Positions 9,433 through 19,360 of a stretch of DNA of 64,000 bases are shown here, in pieces. Origin of the DNA: Carbonactinospora thermoautotrophica (GTDB lineage Bacteria > Actinomycetota > Actinomycetes > Streptomycetales > Carbonactinosporaceae); the NCBI RefSeq assembly GCF_001543895.1, contig NZ_JYIJ01000015.1, positions 303,674 through 367,673 on the forward strand, in the 5' to 3' direction. The notes below the pieces were generated by a model. The model did no database searches, was not told the origin of the DNA, and saw nothing but the letters and a program-made list of their open reading frames with translations. Both the position numbers and the translations under genes were made by a program. Every line of letters begins with the position of its first letter. Position 1 is the first letter of the stretch.

Positions 9433-9632
9433 TCAGCCGGTGCGCAGGCAGAACTCGTCCGGGTCGCGCCAGACCTGCCAGGCCCGTACGCGCCGGGTCG
9501 TAGGTCACCGGGGGCTGCGCCGAGGACCAGGCCCGCTCACCGGCGAGCCGGACGTCAGAGGTACCGCGAAACGGCCTCGATGTCGTTGCAGTCGATCACC
9601 AAGTGCGCGGCGCTGGCGGTCGGGGTGCTCAC
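9433..9632 (-). pseudogene. Remnant of a VOC (glyoxalase-like) gene
   Basis: A GTG at 9632 with GGAG eight bases upstream begins a sequence reading AAHLVIDCNDIEAVSRYL, which resembles the first strand and helix of small VOC-superfamily proteins, and then hits TGA. About 100 bases later another frame reads WQVWRDPDEFCLRTG followed by a stop at 9433, like the typical C-terminal DPDGNEFCL strand of the same family. The middle of the domain is missing or out of frame, so this looks like a deleted, frameshifted gene. The ends are short, so the family call is tentative. Confidence 0.45.
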
Positions 9633-9704
9633 GGGCGTGTCTCCTCGGCTCTCCTCGGCGCTGACGTCCGTCCCGCCGCGGCGGCAGGATCTCCGGCCGA
9701 AACG

Positions 9705-10379
9705 CTAGACCGTCTGGGATTCGGCCGCGGCGAGAGCGGCGCGGGTCGTCTCGGACACCTCGGCGGTGAGCAGCGCCACGGTGGTGTCCACCAGGTGGTT
9801 CCCGAGCAGCCGCAGGCGCGCCGCGCTGGCCTCGTCACCGGCCCGCACGCCGCGCTCGCCGTCGGCCAGCGAGTGCACGATCAGGAACGTCGCCTGCCGG
9901 AGGCGCTGCTCTCGCAGCCATGAGGGCAGGTGCCGCAAGGACTCGATGACACGCTCCACCACGGTCCGGATGCCGGGTGCGTACGACAGGTCGAGCAGGT
10001 CGACCTTGTGCAGCTCGGGGGAGACGACGAGCTGCGCGAGGAACCGCAGGGCCCAGCTCTTCTCCGGCTGGGCGAGCACGAACTCCACCAACGGGTGGAC
10101 CGCGGCCTCGACAAGCCCGCGCAGGTCGGTCCCACGACCCGCGGCGTCCAGCTCGGCCACCATCTGGCGGCGCCGGTCGTCGATCTCGGCGATCCGGTGC
10201 TCGAAGACGGCCCGGACCAGTCCCTCCTTGTTGCCGAAGTGGTACTGGGCAGCCGAGTTGTTCCGTTGTCCTGCCTCGGCCGCGACCTCGCGGAGCGAGA
10301 CCCCGTCGATGCCGTGCTCGGCGAACAGCCGCTCAGCCGCAGCGATCATCAGCTCGCGTGCAGGAGTGCGCTTGGCCAC
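9705..10379 (-). CDS. TetR-family transcriptional regulator
   Basis: The 224-residue product has an N-terminal TetR helix-turn-helix (about residues 5-60: AAERLFAEHG, then GVSLREVAAEAG and YHFGNKEGLV), followed by an all-helical ligand-binding domain that I cannot tie to a ligand. The frame is open to 10469, but GTG 10379 with GAGG five bases upstream gives the standard start just ahead of the HTH. It lies downstream of, and on the same strand as, a PEBP gene. A perfect 13-bp palindrome 75 bp upstream (10454-10466) is a candidate autoregulatory operator. Confidence 0.9.
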   Translation of the reverse strand: MAKRTPARELMIAAAERLFAEHGIDGVSLREVAAEAGQRNNSAAQYHFGNKEGLVRAVFEHRIAEIDDRRRQMVAELDAAGRGTDLRGLVEAAVHPLVEFVLAQPEKSWALRFLAQLVVSPELHKVDLLDLSYAPGIRTVVERVIESLRHLPSWLREQRLRQATFLIVHSLADGERGVRAGDEASAARLRLLGNHLVDTTVALLTAEVSETTRAALAAAESQTV

Positions 10380-10453
10380 CGGTACCTCGTACTCGAGTTC
10401 TCCAGCGTGAGAAACCTCGTCGATCTTATGGGACCCCACCCAGGTTTCCTGAA

Positions 10454-10466
10454 GTACCGGCGGTAC
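10454..10466. promoter_or_regulatory. Candidate TetR operator palindrome
   Basis: GTACCG-G-CGGTAC is a perfect 6-1-6 inverted repeat in the short gap between the PEBP gene and the tetR start, where an autoregulated TetR protein would be expected to bind. The assignment rests only on symmetry and position. Confidence 0.35.
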
Positions 10467-10493
10467 CACGCCGGAACCTCCCGGCGAGCCGTC

Positions 10494-10946
10494 TCAGCGG
10501 CCGAAGCGACCCACGAGCGTCCCGCTGGCCAGCTCGCGGCCCTCGAGCGCACGGTGCACGTCGTCCGCGTTCGGATGGCGCGGCAGCTTCAGCGGCTCGC
10601 GCACCGCGTACAGCCGGAAGAAGTACCGGTGCGGCTCGTCCCCCGGCGGCGGCTGCGGCCCGCTGTAGCCGATCTCACCGAAGTCGTTGTGCCATTCCAG
10701 GCCGCCTGGTGGCTGGTTGCCCTCCGGCACGCCGCTGGCCGTGGGGTCGATACCGGTCACCAGCCAGTGCAGGAACGTCCCATCCGGAGCGTCCGGATCC
10801 TCGCAGAGCAGCACCACCTCCTCGGTGTCATGCGGCATCCCGGACCATTCCAGAGGCGGCGACGTGTTACCGCCTGGCCGGGAGAAGCGTTCCGGCATCA
10901 GGTCATGATCGTGGAACGCATGACTTCGCAGCTGAATCCCTGCCAC
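10494..10946 (-). CDS. YbhB/YbcL-family (PEBP-like) protein
   Basis: This 150-residue protein has the bacterial phosphatidylethanolamine-binding-protein signature: GGNTSPPLEWSG, CEDPDAPDGTFLHWLV and RYFFRLYAV, all in order. The DPDAP and HW residues form the conserved anion-binding pocket of the fold. Family members are cytosolic or periplasmic with poorly defined roles. The open frame begins at 11015, but GTG 10946 with GGGAGG about seven bases upstream gives the standard short N-terminus and no signal peptide. It is divergent from the acetyltransferase at 11032 and upstream of tetR, which it may share a transcript with. Confidence 0.9.
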   Translation of the reverse strand: MAGIQLRSHAFHDHDLMPERFSRPGGNTSPPLEWSGMPHDTEEVVLLCEDPDAPDGTFLHWLVTGIDPTASGVPEGNQPPGGLEWHNDFGEIGYSGPQPPPGDEPHRYFFRLYAVREPLKLPRHPNADDVHRALEGRELASGTLVGRFGR

Positions 10947-11031
10947 GTCTGACCACCTCCCTGCGCGAGGCGTACCCATCCGGGCTGGGAGAATGCGTTG
11001 AGTGCGGTACGGCAAGGAGCACAGAACCCCG

Positions 11032-11574
11032 ATGGCCGACGTCAGCGTCCGCCCCGCCCGCCCCGAGGACGCCCAGGCGGTGGGCCAGGTCCAGCTCCGC
11101 GCGTGGCGTGCGGCCTACGCCGATGTGCTCCCGGCCAAGCTGCTGGCCGAGCTGACCGCCGAGGCGCTGGCCGAGCGGTGGCGGCAGGCGGTGACCGAGC
11201 GGCCTTCGCCGCGCCACCACGTCCTGGTCGCGGTCGAGGCCGGCCAGATCGTCGGGTTCGCCGCGTTCGGACCGGCCGAGGACCCGGACCGGGACGCCGC
11301 GCACGACGGCGAGCTGTACACGCTGCTCGTGGATCCGGCCGCCGGGCGACGCGGGCATGGTTCCCGGTTGCTGGCCGCGACCGCCGACCTGTTGCGGGAG
11401 GACGGCTGCCGGACCGCGGTGACCTGGGTGCTGTCCACCGACGACGTGCTGCGCCGGTTCCTGACCGAGGCCGGCTGGGCGCCGGACGGCTCACGCCGTG
11501 ACCTGGATCTGCTCGGCGACGGCACCCGGCTGGCCCGCCAGGTGCGGCTGCACACCGACCTCCGGCAGGACTGA
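11032..11574 (+). CDS. GNAT-family N-acetyltransferase
   Basis: A 180-residue GNAT-fold acetyltransferase. The N-terminal strand and helix read VSVRPARPEDAQAV, and the acetyl-CoA loop appears as LLVDPAAGRRGHGSRLL (about residues 100-117). The acceptor substrate cannot be inferred. ATG 11032 places the start directly at the domain, with AAGGAG about 12 bases upstream; an in-frame GTG at 11002 would add ten residues. It is divergent from the PEBP gene. Confidence 0.88.
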   Translation: MADVSVRPARPEDAQAVGQVQLRAWRAAYADVLPAKLLAELTAEALAERWRQAVTERPSPRHHVLVAVEAGQIVGFAAFGPAEDPDRDAAHDGELYTLLVDPAAGRRGHGSRLLAATADLLREDGCRTAVTWVLSTDDVLRRFLTEAGWAPDGSRRDLDLLGDGTRLARQVRLHTDLRQD

Positions 11575-11888
11575 GACGCCTCCCGCCACGTGGTCCTCCT
11601 CAGGGCCTGATGAGTTGCCGGAAAGCCCTCAGGGGAACCCGACGGCCGGCTCGGAGCGGTTCCGCGCCGTGTGACTGGCAGCCGGGCCTGCGGCGCGCTG
11701 GGCGCCCGAGGCGGTCGTCCCGGCCGTACTCGACCTCCCAGTGTGACGGCGCTGGTGCGAGTGGGTACGGTCACCGGTGACCACCTCCGGCGAAGCGGCG
11801 TGGGCCTCCGGCGGGGACGCTGGTCGCCCCTGTCCGGATATGGCAGGCTCGTGCCGCAAGCGCCGAACCGATCAAGGGGAGTCCTCCA
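11575..11888. other. Intergenic region with a perfect 14-bp palindrome
   Basis: No convincing gene lies between the acetyltransferase and the methyltransferase. GGTCACCGGTGACC at 11769-11782 is a perfect palindrome about 107 bp upstream of the methyltransferase start and could be an operator. AAGGGGAG at 11874-11881 is the ribosome site for the next gene. Confidence 0.4.
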
Positions 11889-12677
11889 TTGGTGACCGTG
11901 CTCCGGGCGAAGGCGAAAGCGGCGGCCAAGCGGGCGTACGCGCGAGCGCTCTGGACCCGCGTGGGGCTCCAGGTGCGTTTCGGCGAGCCTCCAGCCGCAC
12001 CGCCCGAGTACGACCCGCCGGAGAACGGCGCGCTCAAGACCCGCGCCGAGTGGCAGGCGGCCGTGCGGGAGCTGCGCCGCCTCGGCCTGCCCGTGCATTA
12101 CGACGCGCCGAAGAACTGGGATACCCTGGCGGCGCTGCGCGCGGTCCTGAAGTACACCGAGCCGACCGACCCGGTGCTCGACGCGGGCGCCGCGCTGTAC
12201 TCGACGATCCTGCCCAGCCTGTGGCGGTACGGGTACCAGCGCCTGGTCGGCTGCAACCTGGAGTTCGGGCGGCGGGTGCGCCGGGGCCCGGCCGAGTTCC
12301 GGTACGCGGACCTGACCGCCACCGACTTCGCCGACGCCTCGTTCGGGGCGATCACCTGCCTGTCGGTGATCGAGCACGGGGTGGACCTCACCGCCTACTT
12401 CAAGGAGGCCACCCGCCTGCTCCGGCCGGGCGGCGTACTGGTCACCTCGACCGACTACTTCAGCGAGCCGGTCGACACCGCCGGGCTCACCGCGTACGGC
12501 CAGCCGGTGCGCATCTTCACCCCCGAGGAGATCACCGAGGCCGTGGAGATCGCCCGCGGCTTCGGTCTGGAGCCGACCGGCGAGCTGGACCTGTCCTGCG
12601 CGGAGCGCACCGTCGCCTGGAAGCGGTACGGGCTGGAGTACACCTTCCTGGTGTTCACGCTCCGGAAGAGCGGTTGA
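11889..12677 (+). CDS. Class I SAM-dependent methyltransferase
   Basis: The 262-residue product has an atypical basic N-terminal segment (about 1-60) and then a methyltransferase core. VLDAGAALYSTILP (about 98-111) stands at the SAM-binding motif I, though it lacks the usual GxGxG. FADASFGAITCLSVIEHGVD (about 150-170) matches post-I/motif II, and ATRLLRPGGVLVTSTDY (about 178-194) is motif III. The weak motif I makes the substrate and even activity uncertain. TTG 11889 is seven bases from AAGGGGAG; GTG 11892 is an alternative. Its 3' end overlaps the convergent membrane-protein gene by 23 bp. Confidence 0.75.
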   Translation: MVTVLRAKAKAAAKRAYARALWTRVGLQVRFGEPPAAPPEYDPPENGALKTRAEWQAAVRELRRLGLPVHYDAPKNWDTLAALRAVLKYTEPTDPVLDAGAALYSTILPSLWRYGYQRLVGCNLEFGRRVRRGPAEFRYADLTATDFADASFGAITCLSVIEHGVDLTAYFKEATRLLRPGGVLVTSTDYFSEPVDTAGLTAYGQPVRIFTPEEITEAVEIARGFGLEPTGELDLSCAERTVAWKRYGLEYTFLVFTLRKSG

Positions 12678-13121
12678 GCTCGCGGTGCAGGCTGATCGCC
12701 CGGCGCATCGCCTGGCGGGCGTGGCCCATGTCGCGGGCGTCGGCGTAGGCGACGGCGAGCCGGTACCAGGCGCGCCAGTCCTCCGGGGCGGCTTCGACCT
12801 CGGCCTTGCGGCGCTCGAACGCCGCTTGGACGGCCTCCGGCTCGATCCGGCCGCTGGGCAGGCGCGGCAGGTCGTCGACGGGTAGGCCGCCCTCGGCCTC
12901 CAGCAGGCGCGCCAGCCGCTCCGTGGCCAGGCCGAAGCGCAGCTCGCTCCACACCACCCACAGGCCGACGAGCGGCAGCAGCAGCACACCCACGCCGAGC
13001 GCGACCGCGACCGGACGACCCTCGGCGATGAGCAGCACCCCGTACTGGCCGAGCACGAGCCAATAGAAGGCCATCGCCACGACCAGCAGGACGACGACTC
13101 GACGAGCGGTGAGGATTCCCA

Positions 13122-13122
<1 letters not shown>
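12655..13122 (-). CDS. Two-helix membrane protein with TPR-like C-terminal segment
   Basis: A 155-residue protein starting at ATG 13122, whose first base is also the last base of the dapB stop (TGATG), so it is translationally coupled to dapB. Two hydrophobic helices lie at about residues 8-32 and 38-60. They are followed by a charged region and a helical WRAWYRLAVAYADARDMGHARQAMRRA segment resembling one tetratricopeptide unit. It is probably a small integral membrane protein with a cytoplasmic helical tail. I do not recognise a function. Its end overlaps the methyltransferase end on the other strand. Confidence 0.8.
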
Positions 13123-15243
<2,121 letters not shown>

Positions 15244-15298
15244 TGGCCGTTCCGTAGGTGAAGCGAAGCTTTCTCCGACTCCTGGTGCAACGATGTCC

Positions 15299-15322
15299 GT
15301 AGGCGGTGGACACACCGCCTAC
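15299..15322 (-). promoter_or_regulatory. Hairpin between pnp and the M16 peptidase gene
   Basis: GTAGGCGGTG-GACA-CACCGCCTAC is a perfect 10-bp stem with a 4-base loop, 22 bp downstream of the pnp stop. No T-run follows on the minus strand. It may stabilise or process the pnp mRNA 3' end, or act as a weak terminator before the peptidase gene. Confidence 0.55.
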
Positions 15323-15343
15323 GGAGGTCATGCAAGGTCACGG

Positions 15344-17662
15344 TCAGCTGTTCCGCCGCCGCCGCTCCCGCCGGCGCGGGCCGCGCGGGCCGCCCTCGCC
15401 CCGGTCGCCACCGCGCTGCCCACGCGGCTCCTCACCGGTCTCGTCGCCGGTCTCGTCGCCGCGCTCGGCTTCCTCCCGTTCGAGCAGCTCGACGGGCATG
15501 AGCGAGAGCTTGCCACGGGCGTCGATGTCGACGACCTCGACCTGCATCTTGTCGCCGACGTTGAGCACGTCCTCGACGTTCTCGATCCGCTTGCCGCCGT
15601 GCAGCTTGCGCAGCGCCGATACGTGCAGCAGGCCGTCTTTGCCGGGCAGCAGCGAGACGAACGCGCCGAACGTGGTGGTCTTGACGACCGTGCCGAGGTA
15701 GCGCTCGCCGACCTCCGGCATCTGCGGGTTCGCGATCGCGTTGATCGCGGCGCGGGCCGCCTCGGCGGAGGGGCCGTCGGTGGCGCCGATGTAGATGGTG
15801 CCGTCGTCCTCGATCGTGATCTCGGCCCCGGTGTCGTCCTGGATCTGGTTGATCATCTTGCCCTTCGGGCCGATGACCTCACCGATCTTGTCGATCGGGA
15901 TCTTGATCGTGATGATGCGCGGCGCGTACGGCGACATCTCGTCCGGCCGGTCGATCGCCTCGAGCATGACGTCGAGGATGTGCAGCCGGGCCTCGCGCGC
16001 CTGCTTGAGCGCGTCGGCGAGCACGGACGCCGGGATGCCGTCGAGCTTCGTGTCCAGCTGCAGCGCGGTCACGAAGTCCTTGGTGCCGGCGACCTTGAAG
16101 TCCATGTCGCCGTAGGCGTCCTCAGCGCCCAGGATGTCGGTCAGCGTGACGTAATGGGTCTGCCCGTCGATGGTCTCCGAGATGAGGCCCATCGCGATGC
16201 CCGCGACCGGGGCCTTCAGCGGCACGCCCGCGTTGAGCAGGGACATCGTCGAGGCGCAGACCGAGCCCATCGAGGTCGAGCCGTTCGACCCGATCGCCTC
16301 GGACACCTGCCGGATCGCGTACGGGAACTCCTCGCGGCTGGGCAGGACCGGGATCAGCGCCCGCTCAGCCAGCGCGCCGTGGCCGATCTCACGCCGCTTC
16401 GGCGACCCGACCCGGCCGGTCTCGCCGGTCGAGTACGGGGGGAAGTTGTAGTGGTGCATGTACCGCTTGGACTTCTCCGGGGAGAGCGTGTCCAGCGTCT
16501 GCTCCATGCGGAGCATGTTCAGCGTGGTAACCCCCAGGATCTGGGTCTCACCCCGCTCGAACAGCGCCGAGCCGTGGACGCGCGGCACCACCCCGACCTC
16601 GGCGGCGAGCTGGCGGATGTCCCGCGGGCCGCGCCCGTCGATGCGCACGCCCTCCCGGATGATCCGCTCGCGGACCAGCTTCTTGGTCAGCGCCCGGAAC
16701 GCGCCGCCGAGCTCCTTCTCCCGGCCCTCGAACTGGCCGGCGAGCTTCTCGGCGGCCAGCATCTTGACCCGGTCGAGCTCGGCCTCGCGCTCCTGCTTGC
16801 TGGCGATGGTGAGCGCCCGTGCGAGCTCGTCCTTGATCGCGGCCGACAGCGCCTCGTACACGTCGTCCTGGTAGTCCGGGAACAGCGGGTACTCGATCGG
16901 CTCCTTGGCCGCCTGGTCGGCCAGTTCCCGCTGCGCTCGGCAGAGGACCTTGATGAACGGCTTGGCGGCCTCCAGGCCCTCCGCGACGACCTCCTCGGTC
17001 GGGGCGTCCGCGCCCTCGGCGACCAGCTTGATCGTGGAGGTCGTGGCCTCAGCCTCGACCATCATGATCGCGACATCGCCGTCGGGCAGCACCCGCCCGG
17101 CCACGACCATGTCGAAGACCGCGTGCTCCAGTTCCGCGTGGGTCGGGAACGCCACCCACCGCCCGTCGATCAGCGCGACCCTCACCCCGCCGATCGGGCC
17201 GGAGAACGGCACGCCCGCCAGCAGCGTCGACATGGACGCGGCGTTGATCGCGACCACGTCGTACAGGTGGCCCGGGTGCAGCGCCAGAACCGTCGCGATG
17301 ATCTGGATCTCATTGCGCAGGCCCTTGGCGAACGACGGGCGCAGCGGTCGGTCGATGAGCCGACAGGTCAGGATCGCGTCCTCGCTGGGACGGCCTTCGC
17401 GGCGGAAGAACGAGCCGGGGATGCGTCCGGCAGCGTACATCCGCTCCTCGACGTCGACCGTCAGCGGGAAGAAGTCCAGCCCCTCCTTGGGGGTCTTGGA
17501 GACCGTGGTCGCCGAGAGGACCATGGTCTCCTCGTCCAGGTACGCGACAGCCGAGCCCTGGGCCTGGCGCGCCAGACGTCCGGTCTCGAACCGGATCGTC
17601 CGGGTCCCGAAATCACCGTTGTCGATGACGGCTTCGGAGTAACGAACGTGAGGACCCTCCAC
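15344..17662 (-). CDS. pnp: Polyribonucleotide nucleotidyltransferase (PNPase)
   Basis: A 772-residue phosphorolytic 3'-to-5' exoribonuclease. Two RNase PH domains are present, the second with the active-site [13 protein letters not shown] and [16 protein letters not shown] segments. A KH domain (about 593-655, [11 protein letters not shown]) and an S1 domain (about 662-735) follow. The tail is Arg/Glu/Gly-rich and low-complexity, as in many actinobacterial PNPases. In streptomycetes this enzyme was also described as guanosine pentaphosphate synthetase. It lies downstream of rpsO with a 310-bp gap that holds a hairpin, the classical rpsO-pnp arrangement. Confidence 0.97.
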   Translation of the reverse strand: MEGPHVRYSEAVIDNGDFGTRTIRFETGRLARQAQGSAVAYLDEETMVLSATTVSKTPKEGLDFFPLTVDVEERMYAAGRIPGSFFRREGRPSEDAILTCRLIDRPLRPSFAKGLRNEIQIIATVLALHPGHLYDVVAINAASMSTLLAGVPFSGPIGGVRVALIDGRWVAFPTHAELEHAVFDMVVAGRVLPDGDVAIMMVEAEATTSTIKLVAEGADAPTEEVVAEGLEAAKPFIKVLCRAQRELADQAAKEPIEYPLFPDYQDDVYEALSAAIKDELARALTIASKQEREAELDRVKMLAAEKLAGQFEGREKELGGAFRALTKKLVRERIIREGVRIDGRGPRDIRQLAAEVGVVPRVHGSALFERGETQILGVTTLNMLRMEQTLDTLSPEKSKRYMHHYNFPPYSTGETGRVGSPKRREIGHGALAERALIPVLPSREEFPYAIRQVSEAIGSNGSTSMGSVCASTMSLLNAGVPLKAPVAGIAMGLISETIDGQTHYVTLTDILGAEDAYGDMDFKVAGTKDFVTALQLDTKLDGIPASVLADALKQAREARLHILDVMLEAIDRPDEMSPYAPRIITIKIPIDKIGEVIGPKGKMINQIQDDTGAEITIEDDGTIYIGATDGPSAEAARAAINAIANPQMPEVGERYLGTVVKTTTFGAFVSLLPGKDGLLHVSALRKLHGGKRIENVEDVLNVGDKMQVEVVDIDARGKLSLMPVELLEREEAERGDETGDETGEEPRGQRGGDRGEGGPRGPRRRERRRRNS

Positions 17663-17972
17663 GGGTCACCCCTCCTCTTCTGCTGTTTCCGTATCGGGAG
17701 CGGTGACCGACGCCGGAGGGACGTGCTGCCTCGCCGGTCTTCGATCGAAGCGCCCGTGTCCTGGCGGACACGAGAGCCACTACCGAGGACCGGCTCCGGT
17801 CGGGCGCCGTCCGTACGTCGGCCGCTCCGGGGTTTCCTGTTTCCTGCTTTTCAGTTGTTGGCCGGCGGGACGGCATGGACGCGGAGTACACGTCCATATC
17901 CTCCTTCTCCCCGCGGCTGGTGGTCCATGCACCAGGGGAGCGGCTCTCGCTGGCCGCTCCCCCGGAGGCACG
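17663..17972 (-). other. rpsO-pnp intergenic region
   Basis: The 310 bp between rpsO and pnp hold no gene. Next to rpsO is a strong hairpin (17935-17962); the rest shows no clear element. By analogy with other bacteria, the pnp promoter and RNA-processing sites are expected here. Confidence 0.6.
17935..17962 (-). terminator. Hairpin just downstream of rpsO
   Basis: GGGGAGCGGC / GCCGCTCCCC form a perfect 10-bp stem with an 8-base loop, 10 bp past the rpsO stop on the minus strand. No T-run follows. It may be a partial terminator or a 3'-end stabilising or processing structure. Confidence 0.5.
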
Positions 17973-18242
17973 TCACCGACGCAGACCGAGCCGTTCGATC
18001 AGCTGCCGGTAGCGGTTGATGTCCTTCTTCTGCAAGTACTGCAGGAGACGACGGCGTCGACCGACAAGCAGCAACAGACCACGGCGGCTGTGGTGATCGT
18101 GCTTGTGGGTCTTCAGATGCTCGGTGAGGTCGGAGATGCGCTTGGTCAGCAGAGCGACCTGAACCTCCGGAGAGCCGGTGTCGCCCTCGGCGGTCGCATA
18201 CTCTTCTATGATCTTTTGCTTCGTGGCGCTGTCGAGCGACAC
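17973..18242 (-). CDS. rpsO: 30S ribosomal protein S15
   Basis: An 89-residue S15, the primary-binding protein of the 16S rRNA central domain. [33 protein letters not shown] and [23 protein letters not shown] are diagnostic. The frame is open further upstream, but the GTG at 18242 with GAGGAG four bases upstream gives exactly the family length. The promoter must lie between 18243 and the terminator at 18395, because that terminator isolates rpsO from eccD and the insertion sequence. Confidence 0.97.
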   Translation of the reverse strand: MSLDSATKQKIIEEYATAEGDTGSPEVQVALLTKRISDLTEHLKTHKHDHHSRRGLLLLVGRRRRLLQYLQKKDINRYRQLIERLGLRR

Positions 18243-18394
18243 AGTGCTCCTCGTCTTGCTCGAGTGAGCGCCCCCGGTCTTCTTCACAGGGGCAGACGGA
18301 ACTCACACCAGTACCGGCTGGCAACCTTCACGGTACCACTTCGGGGCATGCGAACGTGGCGCGTGGGCTCCGCGCGCACCTGGACAAGTCAGCG

Positions 18395-18434
18395 AAAACG
18401 CCGGGCGGGCACCTGCTCGGACCGCCCGCCCGGC
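18395..18434 (-). terminator. Rho-independent terminator originally serving eccD
   Basis: GCCGGGCGGGC (18400-18410) pairs perfectly with GCCCGCCCGGC (18424-18434). On the minus strand the 11-bp stem is followed by GTTTTCGC. It points in the eccD direction and lies only 36 bp from the left end of the inserted element, so before the insertion it stood about 35 bp past the eccD stop codon. It now ends transcription leaving the insertion sequence. Confidence 0.8.
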
Positions 18435-18472
18435 TGCCGCAGGCTGGATGCAGGCCAGAACAGCCCAGGCTA

Positions 18473-19360
18473 AAGGCTGTCACGTAACTGGTCTTCTGGG
18501 TTGCGTGCGATGCTGGCCGGCGCCTGCTCCGATCAACCAGTGAGGGCGAGGTTGTGCAGGAAGGCGATGCCGGCGGCGGTGTCGCGCAGGGTATGGGCCT
18601 TGCGCCGGTAATCGCGCAGGATCTTCCAACACTTCATCCTCGCCAGGGTGTGCTCGATCCGAGCCCGGACGCTGCGATGGACCGCGTTGAGCTCCTCCTG
18701 CCACTCCGGCAGGGGCGTGCCGTCCCGGGGCCTACGGTAGGGGATGATCACGCCCGGGTTGCCCTGATAGCCCCCGTCGGCCATGACAGGCCTGCCAGCC
18801 AGGACCTGGTCAATGCCGGACTCGCGGTAGGCCCGGCAGTCGTTGCGGTTGCCCGGCTGGGGGTCCCCGACGGCGACGACCAGGCGGGTGTCGGCGTCGA
18901 TCGCGACCTGGAGGTTGGTCGAGTACCGGTAGTTCTTGCTGCGCTCCGCCAGACGGCGATCCCGGGTGGGCACCAGGGTGCCGTCCACGATGCACACCTG
19001 ATCGACGCTGCGGCGCCGGGCCGGGGCCAGGGCCAGCAGCGGCCCCACCGTCTCCACGACCCGGTGCGCCGCGGCATGGGAGATCCCGAACAGCGGGCCG
19101 ACCTGCCGCAACGTCAGGTTCGTGCGCCAGTACACCGCGACCAGCAACACCCGATCCGCCAGACACAATCGCCACGGCCGGCAGGCGCGACCGTCGGCGA
19201 TCCTGTCCCCGCCCCGCTCGGCCACGGTACGCACCAGCTTGCGGAACTGCCGGGGTGTCAACCCGGTGAACGGAGTGATCCACCCCGCCTGAGCAGCAGA
19301 GATCACCTGACCCATACCCCGACCAACGGCCGACACCGCCCCGAGTTACGAGACAACCTT
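18473..19360 (-). mobile_element. IS5-family insertion sequence with TA target duplication
   Basis: An 888-bp element bounded by imperfect inverted repeats: AAGGCTGTCACGTAACT at 18473-18489 and, read on the minus strand from 19360, AAGGTTGTCTCGTAACT, which differ at two of 17 positions. TA stands directly outside both ends (18471-18472 and 19361-19362), the expected target duplication. One intact transposase gene fills the element, so it may still be active. The right end falls inside the eccD stop codon. Confidence 0.85.
18533..19336 (-). CDS. IS5-family DDE transposase
   Basis: The 267-residue transposase has an N-terminal helix-turn-helix region (LTLRQVGPLFGISHAAAHRVV, about 74-94) and a DDE_4/HARBI1-like catalytic domain. 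Asp118 lies in IVDGT, Asp187 in MADGGYQG and Glu228 in RARIEHTLARMK. Spacing and the YRRPRDGTPLPEWQEELN loop are typical of IS5-family enzymes from actinomycetes. The gene is uninterrupted and lies wholly within the inverted repeats, so it is probably functional. Confidence 0.93.
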   Translation of the reverse strand: MSAVGRGMGQVISAAQAGWITPFTGLTPRQFRKLVRTVAERGGDRIADGRACRPWRLCLADRVLLVAVYWRTNLTLRQVGPLFGISHAAAHRVVETVGPLLALAPARRRSVDQVCIVDGTLVPTRDRRLAERSKNYRYSTNLQVAIDADTRLVVAVGDPQPGNRNDCRAYRESGIDQVLAGRPVMADGGYQGNPGVIIPYRRPRDGTPLPEWQEELNAVHRSVRARIEHTLARMKCWKILRDYRRKAHTLRDTAAGIAFLHNLALTG

